Source of the DNA: Streptomyces adustus
GTDB taxonomy: Bacteria > Actinomycetota > Actinomycetes > Streptomycetales > Streptomycetaceae
Length of the DNA: 64,000 bases
Direction: 5' to 3'
NCBI RefSeq assembly: GCF_009377175.1
Contig: NZ_VJZD01000002.1
Span: 1 to 64,000, forward strand
A model generated the notes under the pieces. That model did no database searches, had not been told where the DNA came from, and was given only the letters and a program-made list of their open reading frames with translations. This document shows, one piece after another, positions 36,019-45,414 of the stretch (position 1 is the first letter of the stretch; every line of letters begins with the position of its first letter). The translations under genes and the position numbers were made by a program.

Positions 36019-36639
36019 ATGTCCAGGGTCGGGAACACCGCCATAGCCACCGTCAGCGTCGTCGCGCTCTGCTCGGGCGTGCTGCTGCTGCGCGATCCGA
36101 TCGGCATCCATGCCCCGCCGCAGCCCTCCGCCGCGCAGGCGCACGCCGACCCGGGCGGCGAACGTGCCGCCGCCCCCGCGCTGCCGCCGTCCCCGCCCGA
36201 CCGCATCCGCATACCGTCGATACGCGTGAACGCCCCGCTGACGGGGCTCGGTCTGACGAGCACCGGCAGCCTCGACGTCCCGCCCGCCGGGAACAAGAAC
36301 CTCGCCGGCTGGTACGAGGCGGGCACCACCCCGGGCGAGACCGGCACCGCGATCGTGGCGGGCCACGTCGACAACACCGAAGGACCCGCCGTCTTCTACG
36401 ACCTGGGCGCCCTGCGCAAGGGCAGCGCCATCGAGGTGGACCGGCGCGACGGCAGTGTCGCGCTCTTCACGGTCGACGCGATCGAGGTCTACGAGGCGAA
36501 GGACTTCCCCGACGAGAAGGTCTACGGGGCCTCGAAACGCCCCGAGCTACGGGTGATCACCTGCGGTGGCGGCTACTCGCGCAGCACCGGGTACCAGGGG
36601 AACGTGGTCGTCTTCGCCCATCTCACCGACAGCCGCTGA
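36019..36639 (+). CDS. Class F sortase
   Basis: A 206-aa sortase with an N-terminal membrane anchor (TAIATVSVVALCSGVLLL), a Pro/Ala-rich stalk and the catalytic domain. The catalytic His is in IVAGHVDN, the Cys in VITCGGGY and the Arg in YSRSTGYQGN, the set expected for class F. It would join surface proteins to the cell wall or to other acceptors, with the upstream gene product as the likely substrate. The ATG follows GAGGAGG. Confidence 0.9.
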   Translation: MSRVGNTAIATVSVVALCSGVLLLRDPIGIHAPPQPSAAQAHADPGGERAAAPALPPSPPDRIRIPSIRVNAPLTGLGLTSTGSLDVPPAGNKNLAGWYEAGTTPGETGTAIVAGHVDNTEGPAVFYDLGALRKGSAIEVDRRDGSVALFTVDAIEVYEAKDFPDEKVYGASKRPELRVITCGGGYSRSTGYQGNVVVFAHLTDSR

Positions 36640-36735
36640 GCCCCGACGCACCCATGCCCGGCCGGCCCCCCGGCTCCGCGCCTCCCCGCGCGGCCACCGC
36701 CGGGCCGTCCCCCGGTCCCACCTCGTCCGGCGCGC

Positions 36736-37269
36736 TCAGTCCACCCGGGCGGCGATGGTCCGCGCGCAGGCCAGGGACTCGGCGCGGGTGGTGTCCACCT
36801 CCAGGTCGTAGACCACGCCCCGGTGCACGAGTTCCGCCTGGGTCTCGGCCATTCCCGAGGCCCGGTCCCCCCTGGCCGTCTCGCGGCCCGCGGCCACCTC
36901 GGCGGCGCAGCGGACGCCGACCCACAGCACGTCCAGCCCGTCGAGGGCCTTGCGCCACCGGTCCTGGGACGCGGCCGCGCCGAGGAAGACGTCGTCGACG
37001 ACGATCCGGGCGCCCGCCCGTGCCGTCGCGGCGATCCCCGCCATCCAGGCCGCCTCCAGCTCCCGGAACCGCGGTCCGATGTCCACCCCGCCGTCCGGGG
37101 TGAAGTCGATCCCGGCGTCCGACGCCCGCAGGGACGCGGGCATCGCGTCGACCAGCGCGTCGATCCCGAAGGCCAGCCACGGCCGCGGCAGGACGGCCTG
37201 GAGGCACCGGGCGATCCCGGTCTTGCCCGAGCTGGAACCGCCGTTCAGCACGATCACTTGGGTGGTCAT
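36736..37269 (-). CDS. Chloramphenicol phosphotransferase-like kinase
   Basis: A 177-aa P-loop kinase with Walker [14 protein letters not shown] at the N-terminus, then [13 protein letters not shown] and VVDDVFLG. The order of these motifs and the length match the CPT family of Streptomyces, which phosphorylates chloramphenicol on its C-3 hydroxyl in the producer. Relatives act on other small molecules, so drug resistance is only a possibility. It is preceded by the TauE/SafE-like gene on the same strand (gap 47 nt). Confidence 0.83.
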   Translation of the reverse strand: MTTQVIVLNGGSSSGKTGIARCLQAVLPRPWLAFGIDALVDAMPASLRASDAGIDFTPDGGVDIGPRFRELEAAWMAGIAATARAGARIVVDDVFLGAAASQDRWRKALDGLDVLWVGVRCAAEVAAGRETARGDRASGMAETQAELVHRGVVYDLEVDTTRAESLACARTIAARVD

Positions 37270-37316
37270 CCGGTCACCGTAGGGGAAACCCCGACCGGAC
37301 CGGCAACCGAATTCCG

Positions 37317-38099
37317 TCAGGCCACCCACTGCGCGTACGCCAGGTTCGCCACCAGCGCCAGCACGACCGTCAGCAGCACGATCCGGACGAAGCCGCTGCC
37401 CTTCTTCAGGGCCGTACGGGCGCCGAGGGTGCCGCCGGCCAGGTTGAAGACGGCCATGAGCGCGGCCAGCTGCCACAGCACCGTGCCCTGCCAGGCGAAC
37501 ATCGCGAGGGCTCCCGCGTTGGTGCAGCAGTTGACGATCTTCGCGGTGGCGGAGGCCGACACCAGGTCGAGGTGCAGTACGGCGGTGAGGGCGAGCACCA
37601 GGAACGTACCGGTGCCGGGTCCGATGAACCCGTCGTAGAAGCCGATGCCCAGGCCCGCGAGGCCGATCGCGGCGAGGACGCGACGGCGGCCGACCGGGCC
37701 GGGCGCCGGGGCGGTGCCGAAGGCGGGGCGCAGGATCACGAAGGCCGCGACACCGAGCAGCACCACCATGATCACCGGTTTGAGGACCTCGGTGCTCATC
37801 CCGGCCGCGAAGAACGCCCCGGCCGACGACCCGGCGAGCGCGGCCAGACCGATGCGTACGGCCAGCCGTACGTCCACCGGGGTCCGGCGGGCGTACGTCA
37901 CCGCCGCCGCGGACGTGCCGACGATCGCGACCGCCTTGTTGGTGCCGAGCGCGTACGCCGCCGGGGTGCTCGCGGGGAGCCCGAGCAGCAGCGTCGGCAG
38001 CAGCAGGAGTCCGCCCCCGCCCACCACCGCGTCGATCCAGCCGGCCGCGAGGGCGGCGAGGCACAGGAGGGCGAGCGTGGTCAGCGGTATGTCGGGCAT
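37317..38099 (-). CDS. TauE/SafE (TSUP) family permease
   Basis: A 260-aa membrane protein with about eight hydrophobic segments and the family landmarks [20 protein letters not shown] near the N-terminus and [15 protein letters not shown] in the middle (the repeated half). The family moves sulfite, sulfoacetate or other small anions. It is divergent from nirB, and the 301-nt region between them carries a perfect 19-bp direct repeat, so co-regulation with nitrite reduction is plausible. Confidence 0.9.
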   Translation of the reverse strand: MPDIPLTTLALLCLAALAAGWIDAVVGGGGLLLLPTLLLGLPASTPAAYALGTNKAVAIVGTSAAAVTYARRTPVDVRLAVRIGLAALAGSSAGAFFAAGMSTEVLKPVIMVVLLGVAAFVILRPAFGTAPAPGPVGRRRVLAAIGLAGLGIGFYDGFIGPGTGTFLVLALTAVLHLDLVSASATAKIVNCCTNAGALAMFAWQGTVLWQLAALMAVFNLAGGTLGARTALKKGSGFVRIVLLTVVLALVANLAYAQWVA

Positions 38100-38130
38100 G
38101 ACCGCGACCCTAAGCCACGGGCCGGTGCAC

Positions 38131-38170
38131 CCCTCACGGACCTCGGTGTATCCCTCACGGACCTCGGTGT
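38131..38170. repeat. Two 19-bp direct repeats at a 21-bp period, TSUP-nirB intergenic region
   Basis: CCCTCACGGACCTCGGTGT occurs twice (38131-38149, 38152-38170) with a 2-bp spacer. The 21-bp period places both copies on one face of the helix. It lies 32 bp from the permease start and 230 bp before nirB. A regulator-binding array is the simplest reading. Confidence 0.7.
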
Positions 38171-38400
38171 CCGCCGCGCCGCCCGCCCGCCTCTCACCGG
38201 GCCGCCGGTCCGCCCGCGAACCCTCACACCCCGGGCCGTCCCCCGCTGAGGGCAGCGTTCCTCTCGGGAAACAGAGGGGATGCGGCAGGGAAACACCGGC
38301 CCCGCACGCTGCTGGACACAGCCTCGGATCCGCCGCCGCTGTCCCACCCGCTTCACCCGATCCGCCCACTCCACCTGCTCCCCAACGATGGAGGCTCCTG

Positions 38401-41037
38401 ATGTCCACGACCGCAAGTGTCGGGGGCCGGTCCCGCCCCACGATCGTGCTCGTCGGCCACGGCATGGTCGGCCAGCGTTTCCTCGAAGCGCTCGCCGATC
38501 GCGGCCTGACCGCCACGCACCGGGTGGTCGTGCTGTGCGAGGAGCCGCGTCCGGCGTACGACCGGGTCGCCCTCACCTCGTACTTCTCGGGGCGCACCGC
38601 CGAGGACCTCTCCCTGACCGACCCGGGGTTCATCGACGAGCACGGGATCGAGCTGTACGTCGGCGACCCGGCGGAGACGGTCGACCGCGAGGCCCGCACG
38701 GTGACGGCCCGCTCCGGGCTCGTCGTCGGCTACGACGTCCTGGTGCTGGCCACCGGCTCGTACCCGTTCGTGCCGCCGGTCCCCCACAAGGACGCCGAGG
38801 GCTGCTTCGTCTACCGCACGATCGAGGACCTGCTCGCCATCGAGGAGTACGCACGGAAGAGGGCGACTACCGGTGCCGTGGTCGGCGGCGGGCTGCTTGG
38901 CCTGGAGGCGGCGGGCGCGCTGAAGGGCCTCGGACTCACCAGCCACATCGTGGAGTTCGCGCCGCGCCTGATGCCCGTGCAGGTCGACGAGGGCGGCGGC
39001 GCCGCGCTGCTGCGCACCATCGAGGACATGGGCCTGTCCGTCCACACCGGGGTGGGCACGCAGGAGATCGTGGTCGGCGAGGACGGCGCGGTCACCGGTA
39101 TGAAGCTGTCCGACGGCTCCGAACTCGCCACCGACCTGGTGGTGTTCTCCGCCGGAGTCCGCCCCCGCGACCAACTGGCCCGCGACTGCGGACTGACGGT
39201 CGGCGAGCGCGGCGGCGTCACGGTCGACGAGCGGTGCCGCACGGTCGGCGACCCGCGGGTGTTCGCGATCGGCGAGTGCGCGCTGGCGGCGGACGGCCGG
39301 GTGTACGGCCTGGTCGCCCCCGGCTACGAGCAGGCGGAGACGGCGGCCGCCGCGATCGCCGCCGACGCGGCCGGGGCTGTCGACGAGGCCGGGCAGCCGT
39401 CGTTCACCGGTGCCGACCTGTCCACCAAGCTGAAGCTGCTCGGCGTGGACGTGGCCTCCTTCGGCGACGCGCACGGCACCGCCGCCGACTGCCTGGACGT
39501 CGTCTACTCGGACGCCCGGGCCGGCCTGTACAAGAAGCTGGTCGTCGGCCGGGACGGCACGTTGCTGGGCGGCATCCTGGTCGGCGACGCGGAGGCGTAC
39601 GGCACCCTGCGCGCGTTCACCGGTTCCGTCCCGCCCGTCGCCCCCGAGCAGCTGGTGCTGCCCGCCGGTGCCGGGGGTCCCGTCCAGCTGGGCCCGTCCG
39701 CGCTGCCGGACGAGGCGGTCGTCTGCTCCTGCCACAACGTCACCAAGGGCACGATCCGCGGCGCGGTCACGGAGCACTCCTGCACGACCGTGCCCGAGGT
39801 GAAGAAGTGCACCAAGGCCGGTACCGGCTGCGGCAGTTGCGTGAAGGTGCTGAGCCAGCTCGTCACCGCCGAGCTGGAGGCGAACGGCGTCGAGGTCGAC
39901 AAGGGCCTGTGCGGCTGCTTCACCCAGTCCCGCGAGGAGCTCTACGAGATCGTCCTCGCCCTGCGCGTCACCTCCTACCGGGACCTGCTGGACCGGCACG
40001 GCCGCGAGGAGGCCCGGGGCGGCGACGGCTGCGAGATCTGCAAGCCCACGGTCGGCTCGATCATCGCCTCCCTCGCCCCGACGATCGGCGCGCACGGCTA
40101 CGTCCTGGACGGCGAGCAGGCGGCCCTCCAGGACACCAACGACCACTTCCTCGCCAACCTCCAGAAGAACGGCTCGTATTCGATCGTGCCGCGCATCCCG
40201 GGCGGCGAGATCACCCCCGAGAAGCTCATCGTGATCGGCGAGGTGGCCCGCGACTTCGGGCTCTACACGAAGATCACCGGCGGCCAGCGCATCGACATGT
40301 TCGGCGCCCGCGTGGAACAGCTCCCGCTGATCTGGGCGCGGCTGGTGGACGCCGGCTTCGAGTCTGGGCACGCGTACGGGAAGTCGCTGCGCACGGTCAA
40401 GTCGTGCGTGGGACAGACCTGGTGCCGCTACGGAGTCCAGGACTCGGTCCGGATGGCGATCGACCTGGAGCTGCGCTACCGGGGCCTGCGGTCGCCGCAC
40501 AAGCTCAAGTCGGCGGTGTCGGGCTGCGCCCGCGAGTGCGCGGAGGCCCAGTCGAAGGACTTCGGCATCATCGCCACCTCCAACGGCTGGAACCTGTACG
40601 TCGGCGGCAACGGCGGCGCCACCCCGCGCCACGCGGACCTGCTCGCCCAGGACCTGTCCGACGCCGAACTGGTGCGGCTGATCGACCGGTTCCTGATGTT
40701 CTACATCCGCACCGCGGACCGGCTGGAGCGCACCTCGACCTGGCTGGAGCGGATCCCGGGCGGCCTGGACCACGTCCGGGACGTGGTGGTGGCGGACTCC
40801 CTGGGCATCTGCGAGGAACTGGAGTCGCTGATGGCCGCGCACGTCTCGGCCTACCGCGACGAGTGGGCCGAGACCATCAACGACCCCGAGAAGCTCGGTC
40901 GGTTCGTGTCGTTCGTCAACGCGCCCGACACCCCCGACCCGGTCGTCGGCTTCGTCCCCGAGCGCGACCAGATCAAGCCCGACCTGCCGCTGCTGACCAT
41001 CGGCACGCGCCCCCTGGAAGGAAGTGCCCCGCGATGA
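38401..41037 (+). CDS. nirB: Assimilatory NAD(P)H nitrite reductase, large subunit
   Basis: An 878-aa multidomain enzyme reducing nitrite to ammonium. In order: an FAD/NAD(P) oxidoreductase domain (VLVGHGMVGQRF, GAVVGGGLLGLEAAGAL), a BFD-like [2Fe-2S] domain (VCSCHNVTKG, TGCGSC) with a second cysteine segment (GCEICKPT), then the nitrite/sulfite reductase domain. Siroheme and [4Fe-4S] ligands are in CVGQTWCRYG and SGCARECAEAQ. The ATG follows GGAGG. nirD follows with a 4-nt ATGA overlap. Confidence 0.95.
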   Translation: MSTTASVGGRSRPTIVLVGHGMVGQRFLEALADRGLTATHRVVVLCEEPRPAYDRVALTSYFSGRTAEDLSLTDPGFIDEHGIELYVGDPAETVDREARTVTARSGLVVGYDVLVLATGSYPFVPPVPHKDAEGCFVYRTIEDLLAIEEYARKRATTGAVVGGGLLGLEAAGALKGLGLTSHIVEFAPRLMPVQVDEGGGAALLRTIEDMGLSVHTGVGTQEIVVGEDGAVTGMKLSDGSELATDLVVFSAGVRPRDQLARDCGLTVGERGGVTVDERCRTVGDPRVFAIGECALAADGRVYGLVAPGYEQAETAAAAIAADAAGAVDEAGQPSFTGADLSTKLKLLGVDVASFGDAHGTAADCLDVVYSDARAGLYKKLVVGRDGTLLGGILVGDAEAYGTLRAFTGSVPPVAPEQLVLPAGAGGPVQLGPSALPDEAVVCSCHNVTKGTIRGAVTEHSCTTVPEVKKCTKAGTGCGSCVKVLSQLVTAELEANGVEVDKGLCGCFTQSREELYEIVLALRVTSYRDLLDRHGREEARGGDGCEICKPTVGSIIASLAPTIGAHGYVLDGEQAALQDTNDHFLANLQKNGSYSIVPRIPGGEITPEKLIVIGEVARDFGLYTKITGGQRIDMFGARVEQLPLIWARLVDAGFESGHAYGKSLRTVKSCVGQTWCRYGVQDSVRMAIDLELRYRGLRSPHKLKSAVSGCARECAEAQSKDFGIIATSNGWNLYVGGNGGATPRHADLLAQDLSDAELVRLIDRFLMFYIRTADRLERTSTWLERIPGGLDHVRDVVVADSLGICEELESLMAAHVSAYRDEWAETINDPEKLGRFVSFVNAPDTPDPVVGFVPERDQIKPDLPLLTIGTRPLEGSAPR

Positions 41038-41384
41038 CCCTCGCACCCGAGACGACCGCCCTGAAGGTCCGGCTGCGCCTTGCGGACTCCTGGTTCGCGG
41101 TCTGCGACCTGACCGCGCTGACCCCCGGCCGGGGCATGGCCGCGCTGCTGCCCGACGGCCGCCAGGTCGCGCTGTTCCGCGACCGGTCCGGAGCGCTGTA
41201 CGGCATCGACAACCGCGATCCGTTCAGCGGCGCGGCCGTCCTGTCCCGCGGGCTGACCGGCACCCATCGGGGCCGCCCGTTCGTCGCCTCCCCGCTGCTC
41301 AAGCAGCGCTTCGACCTGCTGACCGGGCAGTGCCTGGACGACGAGACGGTGCGGGTGGCGACGTACGAGGTGCAGGCCGGCTGA
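41034..41384 (+). CDS. nirD: Nitrite reductase small subunit
   Basis: A 116-aa Rieske-fold protein that, like other NirD subunits, lacks the CxH iron ligands of true Rieske proteins. It keeps IDNRDPFSGAAVLSRG and the C-terminal VRVATYEV. It binds and supports NirB. The start overlaps the nirB stop, and GGAAGG lies upstream. Confidence 0.93.
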   Translation: MTLAPETTALKVRLRLADSWFAVCDLTALTPGRGMAALLPDGRQVALFRDRSGALYGIDNRDPFSGAAVLSRGLTGTHRGRPFVASPLLKQRFDLLTGQCLDDETVRVATYEVQAG

Positions 41385-41428
41385 GACACCGGCTCGGGCC
41401 GATGTCAGGCCTTGAGCCCCCGCGTCCG

Positions 41429-42355
41429 TCAGGCCTTGAGCCCCTCGTACGTGACCCCGGTGAGCGCCTCGGACGCGGCCCACAGTCGCTCGCTCGCCCG
41501 GTCGTCGCGGGTCCACGGGGTTCGTCGCGACGGTGCGGGCGCCCCGCGCCACATCGCGAAGGACGGGCCGATGAAGGAGTCGGGGCGTACGCCGGGGGCG
41601 GTGGCGGCGTACAGGCTGGGCAGCGCGCCCATCTCGGCCGGCTGGGCGACGATCCGGTTGCCGAGCTCCATCAGCCGCTCGGCGCCCCGGCGGCCCTCCG
41701 CGCGCGGACCGGCGGTCTGGAGGTTGGTGGCCGCGTACCCGGGGTGGGCGGCCGCGGCGACCGTGTCCGAGCCGGCCGCCGCCAGTCTGCGCGCCAGTTC
41801 GTGGGTGAACAGCAGGTTGGCGGTCTTGGAGCGGGCGTAGGCGATCCAACGCCGGTATTTCCGATCGCTGTTGAGGTCGTCGATGTCGATGTTCGCGAGC
41901 GCGTGCATCATGCTGGAGACGGTCACGACCCGGGCGCCGGGAGCGGCGAGCAGCGCGGGCAGCAGCAGTCCCGTGAGGGCGAAGTGCCCGAGGTGGTTGA
42001 CCCCGAACTGGGTCTCGAAACCGTCGGCCGTCGTTCCGTACGGCAGCGCCATCACCCCGGCGTTGTTCACCAGCAGATCGAGCCGCTCGTACGGGAAGCG
42101 GGCCGCGAACTCCCGTACGGACGCCAGGTCGCCGAGGTCCAGCCGGGCGAACTCCACCTCTGCGCCCGGCACTTCGGCGCCGATCCGGTCCACCGCCGCC
42201 CGTCCGCGCGGCTCGCTCCGGCAGGCCACGACCACCCGCGAGCCGTGGCGCGCCAGTTCGCGCGCGGTGACGTACCCGAGCCCGCTGTTGGCTCCGGTGA
42301 CGACCGCGGTACGGCCGCTCAGGTCGGGCATGTCGTGCGCGCTCCAGCCGGCCAT
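41429..42355 (-). CDS. Short-chain dehydrogenase/reductase
   Basis: A 308-aa SDR of the retinol-dehydrogenase/protochlorophyllide-reductase-like group: cofactor loop VVTGANSGLGYVTA, CRSEPRGRAA, LLVNNAGVM, catalytic Ser in VTVSSMMH and YxxxK as YARSK. Preference for NADP is suggested by the Arg in the second beta strand (ACRS). It converges on nirD. Substrate unknown. Confidence 0.9.
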   Translation of the reverse strand: MAGWSAHDMPDLSGRTAVVTGANSGLGYVTARELARHGSRVVVACRSEPRGRAAVDRIGAEVPGAEVEFARLDLGDLASVREFAARFPYERLDLLVNNAGVMALPYGTTADGFETQFGVNHLGHFALTGLLLPALLAAPGARVVTVSSMMHALANIDIDDLNSDRKYRRWIAYARSKTANLLFTHELARRLAAAGSDTVAAAAHPGYAATNLQTAGPRAEGRRGAERLMELGNRIVAQPAEMGALPSLYAATAPGVRPDSFIGPSFAMWRGAPAPSRRTPWTRDDRASERLWAASEALTGVTYEGLKA

Positions 42356-42453
42356 GACGTTTCCCTCCGCAGGTGGGCCCGGGACTCCACCCTAGGGCGG
42401 CGCGCGCAGGGCGGCTCGGCAGGGTGGACCGGGGCGGGCCGGGCCGGGCCGGG

Positions 42454-43341
42454 TCAGACGGCGGCGGGCGTGTTCAGGTCCCGGTTGACGACGCGGGCGG
42501 CGGCTTCGAGGGTGGCGACGCCGTCGGCCATCGTCCGGCTGCCGCGGGAGAGCACGGCCATCGCGTAGTCGTGGCCGCCGCCGGTGAAGGCGCCGACGCT
42601 GTTCACCCGCCAGCCGTCGGTGGCGTCCGGCAGCCAGCCGTTCTTGACATGCACCGTCGCCGTCGCGGGCGCCCCGGCCGGGGCGCCCCAGCGCTGATCG
42701 GGCACGACCTGGTTCATCAGGCGCAGCGCGTAGGCGCGGGCGCTGGGGCCGAGGACCGCGTTGTCCGAGGTGAGCAGCCGCAGCAGGGTCAGCTGGTCGG
42801 CGGCCGTGATCCGGGTACGCCCCCAGTGGCCGTTCGGCGCGGGCACGGTGTCCCGCATGCCGGCCAGGGTCAGGAAGCGCTGGACGCCGGCCGTCCCGAT
42901 CTGGTGCCACAGGGCGTTGGTCGCGTCGTTGTCCGACTTGGTGATCATCGCGGTGGTCAGCTCCACCTCGCGGGACGTCAGGGCGCGGTGCTCGTCCGCC
43001 GTCTGCCGCAGCAGGGCCCCGAGCACCGTGACCTTGACCACGCTCGCCGAGTCGAAGGTGGCGTGGGCCCGGAAGGTGCACGAGGTCCCGGTGGTGCGGT
43101 CGTACAGGGCGAACGCCGCGGAGCCCTGGCGTCCGCGGAGCGCGGCGGCGAGGTCCTGCGACAGCCGGTCCGCCAGCCCCGGCCGCTGCGAGGTGCACGT
43201 CACGGGCGAGCCGCCGACGGACGCGCCGCCCGTACTCGCCTGCGCCGGGGCGGCGGTGGCGAGTGCGGCGAGGGCCGTCCCGGCGGTCACGGCCGTGGCC
43301 AGTCCCCGCCGGGCGCAGCGGGATATGCGCGATGCGGGCAT
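42454..43341 (-). CDS. Exported beta-lactamase-fold serine hydrolase
   Basis: A 295-aa secreted protein with a signal peptide (CARRGLATAVTAGTALAALATAAPAQA) and a class A beta-lactamase-like fold. The nucleophile motif SxxK is SVVK, the SDN loop is present (KSDNDATN), but the KTG motif reads KNG (HVKNGW) and no ExxxN omega-loop glutamate is evident between them. The missing general base argues against a working beta-lactamase; a penicillin-binding, esterase-like or signalling role is more likely. Two Cys residues (CTSQRPG, CTFRAH) could form a disulfide. Confidence 0.82.
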   Translation of the reverse strand: MPASRISRCARRGLATAVTAGTALAALATAAPAQASTGGASVGGSPVTCTSQRPGLADRLSQDLAAALRGRQGSAAFALYDRTTGTSCTFRAHATFDSASVVKVTVLGALLRQTADEHRALTSREVELTTAMITKSDNDATNALWHQIGTAGVQRFLTLAGMRDTVPAPNGHWGRTRITAADQLTLLRLLTSDNAVLGPSARAYALRLMNQVVPDQRWGAPAGAPATATVHVKNGWLPDATDGWRVNSVGAFTGGGHDYAMAVLSRGSRTMADGVATLEAAARVVNRDLNTPAAV

Positions 43342-43447
43342 GAGGGTTCCGTCCTGCTCGATGTTGCGGTCGCGACGGCAGCGCGCACGAAGGCGCCGAG
43401 GCTGCGCGAAACGCGGGGAACTACGGCGACGCTACAGGGACGAAGAG

Positions 43448-43460
43448 GGCCAAATTGGCC
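43448..43460. promoter_or_regulatory. Palindrome in the divergent serine hydrolase/Excalibur region
   Basis: GGCCAA-A-TTGGCC, perfect 6-bp arms, lies in the 302-nt gap between divergent genes, within its most AT-rich stretch (AAATAGCGCTATG follows). It is a candidate operator. No gene is seen in the gap. Confidence 0.4.
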
Positions 43461-43643
43461 ACCAAATAGCGCTATGTCCGCTTTATGCCGATTTCCCGAC
43501 CTGTGACATTAATCAACGAATCGACCCTTGCCGTACCCCGTGGCCCACCAGCCCCGTTCGTCACGAAAACGCCATTCCGCCACCACGAGCGGGAACCCGG
43601 CATTACGGTCATGCACGCATCCGGCACACCTTGGGGGACCTTC

Positions 43644-44102
43644 ATGACCAACCCGTACGCCGCTCCGCCCGCGCCCCGCTGGGCACGCAAGCGCTACCTG
43701 CTGCCCGCGCTCGGCCTGGCCCTGTTCGTCGGCATCGGCATCGGCGGCAGCGGCGGCCAGGACACGACGGGCTCCGACGCGAAGCCTGCGGCCGCCCGCC
43801 CGCACCCGACGGTCACCGTCACCACCACCGCGACCGCGACCCCCGAACCGGCCGCCACCGTGACCGCCACGAGCACCGTCGAGGTCACCCGGACCGTCAC
43901 GGCCGAACCGGCGGCGGACACCGGCATCGACGACAGCGGCAGCGGAGGCGGCAGCGACAGCAGCGGCGGAGGCGGAGGCGGAAGCGCGTACTACGCGAAC
44001 TGCACCGCGGCCCGAGCCGCCGGAGCGGCCCCGCTGCACGCCGGCGACCCCGGTTACGACTCCCACCTCGACCGCGACGGAGACGGCGTCGCCTGCGAAT
44101 GA
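43644..44102 (+). CDS. Excalibur calcium-binding domain protein
   Basis: A 152-aa protein: a short cytoplasmic start, one membrane segment (LLPALGLALFVGIGIGGSGG), a long Thr/Val/Pro stalk, a Gly/Ser linker, and a C-terminal Excalibur domain (YYANCTAARAAGAAPLHAGDPGY, DRDGDGVACE) with the DxDxDG calcium loop and its two cysteines. The ATG at 43644 has GGGGGA upstream and begins the membrane-anchor region; the upstream open frame is non-coding. Cell-surface location is likely. Confidence 0.85.
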   Translation: MTNPYAAPPAPRWARKRYLLPALGLALFVGIGIGGSGGQDTTGSDAKPAAARPHPTVTVTTTATATPEPAATVTATSTVEVTRTVTAEPAADTGIDDSGSGGGSDSSGGGGGGSAYYANCTAARAAGAAPLHAGDPGYDSHLDRDGDGVACE

Positions 44103-44142
44103 CCGCGGGCCGAAGGGTGGTTGGGCCCCGCGGGGGCCGGGT

Positions 44143-45255
44143 TCACAGGCGCACGATGACCAGGGCGGTGTCGTCGGTGGCGTCGCCGGGCGGGAGCAGG
44201 TCGCCGAGCACCGCGTCGGCGAGGCGCTCGCAGTCGTCCGCGTGGTGACGGGACAGGGAATCGGCGAGCCGGGCGAGGCCGACGTCGATGTCCTCGCGGC
44301 GACGCTCGATCAGACCGTCGGTGTAGAGGACGAGGACGTCGCCCTCGCGGAAGGCCACGGCAGCCTGGGGCCGGGGGGCGTGTCGAGGACGGGCGGCCAG
44401 CGGGGGGTCGGTGGCCCGGTCCAGGAACTCGACGGTCCCGTCCGCCCGGGTGAGGGCCGGTGGGAGGTGACCGGCGCTGCTGTAGGTGACGGTGTGGGTG
44501 TCCCAGTCGACGAACACCGTGGCCACGGTGGTGTTCTCGGCGCCGTCGACGGTCCTGGCGTACAGCCCCAGGACTTCCAGGGCACGGGCGGGGCCCTCTA
44601 TGACGAGGCAGGCGGCGCTGAGGGCACTGCGCAGCTGCCCCATGACACCGGCCGCGGGCAGGCCGTGGCCGACGACGTCGCCGACGACGACGGCCATGCG
44701 GTCGCCCGGCCGGTCGATGAGGTCGTACCAGTCCCCGGCCACGTTCAGCGCCGCGGCGGCGGGCCGGTAGCGCACGGCCGCATGGTGGCGGCCGACCGGG
44801 CGGGCAGCGGGCAGCATGGCCTTCTGGAGGGACAGCGCGACTTCGCGGGCGCGGATGAACTCGGTGACCTCCTCCACCCGGTGCAGCAGCAGGGCCACCC
44901 GCCCGTCCGGACCGAAGACGGGAATGTTGATCTGGGTCCAGTACCGGTCGTTCAGTGCCCCGGGCCGTTCGGGGTTCTCCTCGGTGTGCCGCAGCGCCAT
45001 GGTGTCGCGCTCGCCGGTCTCCGCCGCCCGCAGCAGCGACGCCTGGACCTTGGACGTGAGGGCCGCGACAGGGGCGTCCGGATCGTCGCGGAAGTCGTCG
45101 GGGAGGTAGTTGCCGATGACCTGCTCGCGGGTGAGGCCCACCGTGCGCAGGAACGCGTCGTTGGCGTCCACGTAGATCAGCTCCGGGGTCAGCAGTGCCA
45201 CCGCTCCGGGAAGGGCCTGGAACACCGCCGCGTAGTCGATCTCTGGTCCCGCCAC
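44143..45255 (-). CDS. PAS-domain PP2C (SpoIIE-type) serine phosphatase
   Basis: A 370-aa protein with an N-terminal PAS domain (YAAVFQALPGAVALLTPELIYVDANDAFLRTVG) and a C-terminal SpoIIE-type PP2C domain (VAGDWYDLIDRPGDRMAVVVGDVVGHG, STAVFV-type core, LYTDGLIERRRED, DDTALVIVRL), with metal-binding Asp residues in GDWYD, GDVVGHG and DDTAL. Such proteins act in partner-switching, dephosphorylating anti-sigma antagonists. The GTG start lies close to the decayed anthranilate synthase remnant upstream. Confidence 0.88.
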   Translation of the reverse strand: MAGPEIDYAAVFQALPGAVALLTPELIYVDANDAFLRTVGLTREQVIGNYLPDDFRDDPDAPVAALTSKVQASLLRAAETGERDTMALRHTEENPERPGALNDRYWTQINIPVFGPDGRVALLLHRVEEVTEFIRAREVALSLQKAMLPAARPVGRHHAAVRYRPAAAALNVAGDWYDLIDRPGDRMAVVVGDVVGHGLPAAGVMGQLRSALSAACLVIEGPARALEVLGLYARTVDGAENTTVATVFVDWDTHTVTYSSAGHLPPALTRADGTVEFLDRATDPPLAARPRHAPRPQAAVAFREGDVLVLYTDGLIERRREDIDVGLARLADSLSRHHADDCERLADAVLGDLLPPGDATDDTALVIVRL

Positions 45256-45414
45256 GTCTTTCCCGCCTCGACGTCGTCACCGGCGTGCATGTCCGACGGG
45301 GTGCGCCTCGTACGGCCGGCACGGACAGCACCCCAGACCAGCATGTGTCCGGCCCGCGACCTCCGCATCCGGGACCACGGCACCCGGGAAGCACGCACCG
45401 CACGCACCGCACGG

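Noticed and set aside
36736..38064. A 442-codon frame covering the CPT-like gene and extending upstream
   Set aside because: The region beyond 37269 is the shadow of the TauE/SafE permease gene; the ATG at 37269 begins family sequence.
38280..41384. A 1034-codon open frame in a second frame across nirB
   Set aside because: Only its last 116 codons (nirD) encode real protein; the rest is a shadow of nirB.
42454..43341. Naming the serine hydrolase a beta-lactamase resistance gene
   Set aside because: KTG is KNG and the omega-loop glutamate is not found, so resistance is not supported.
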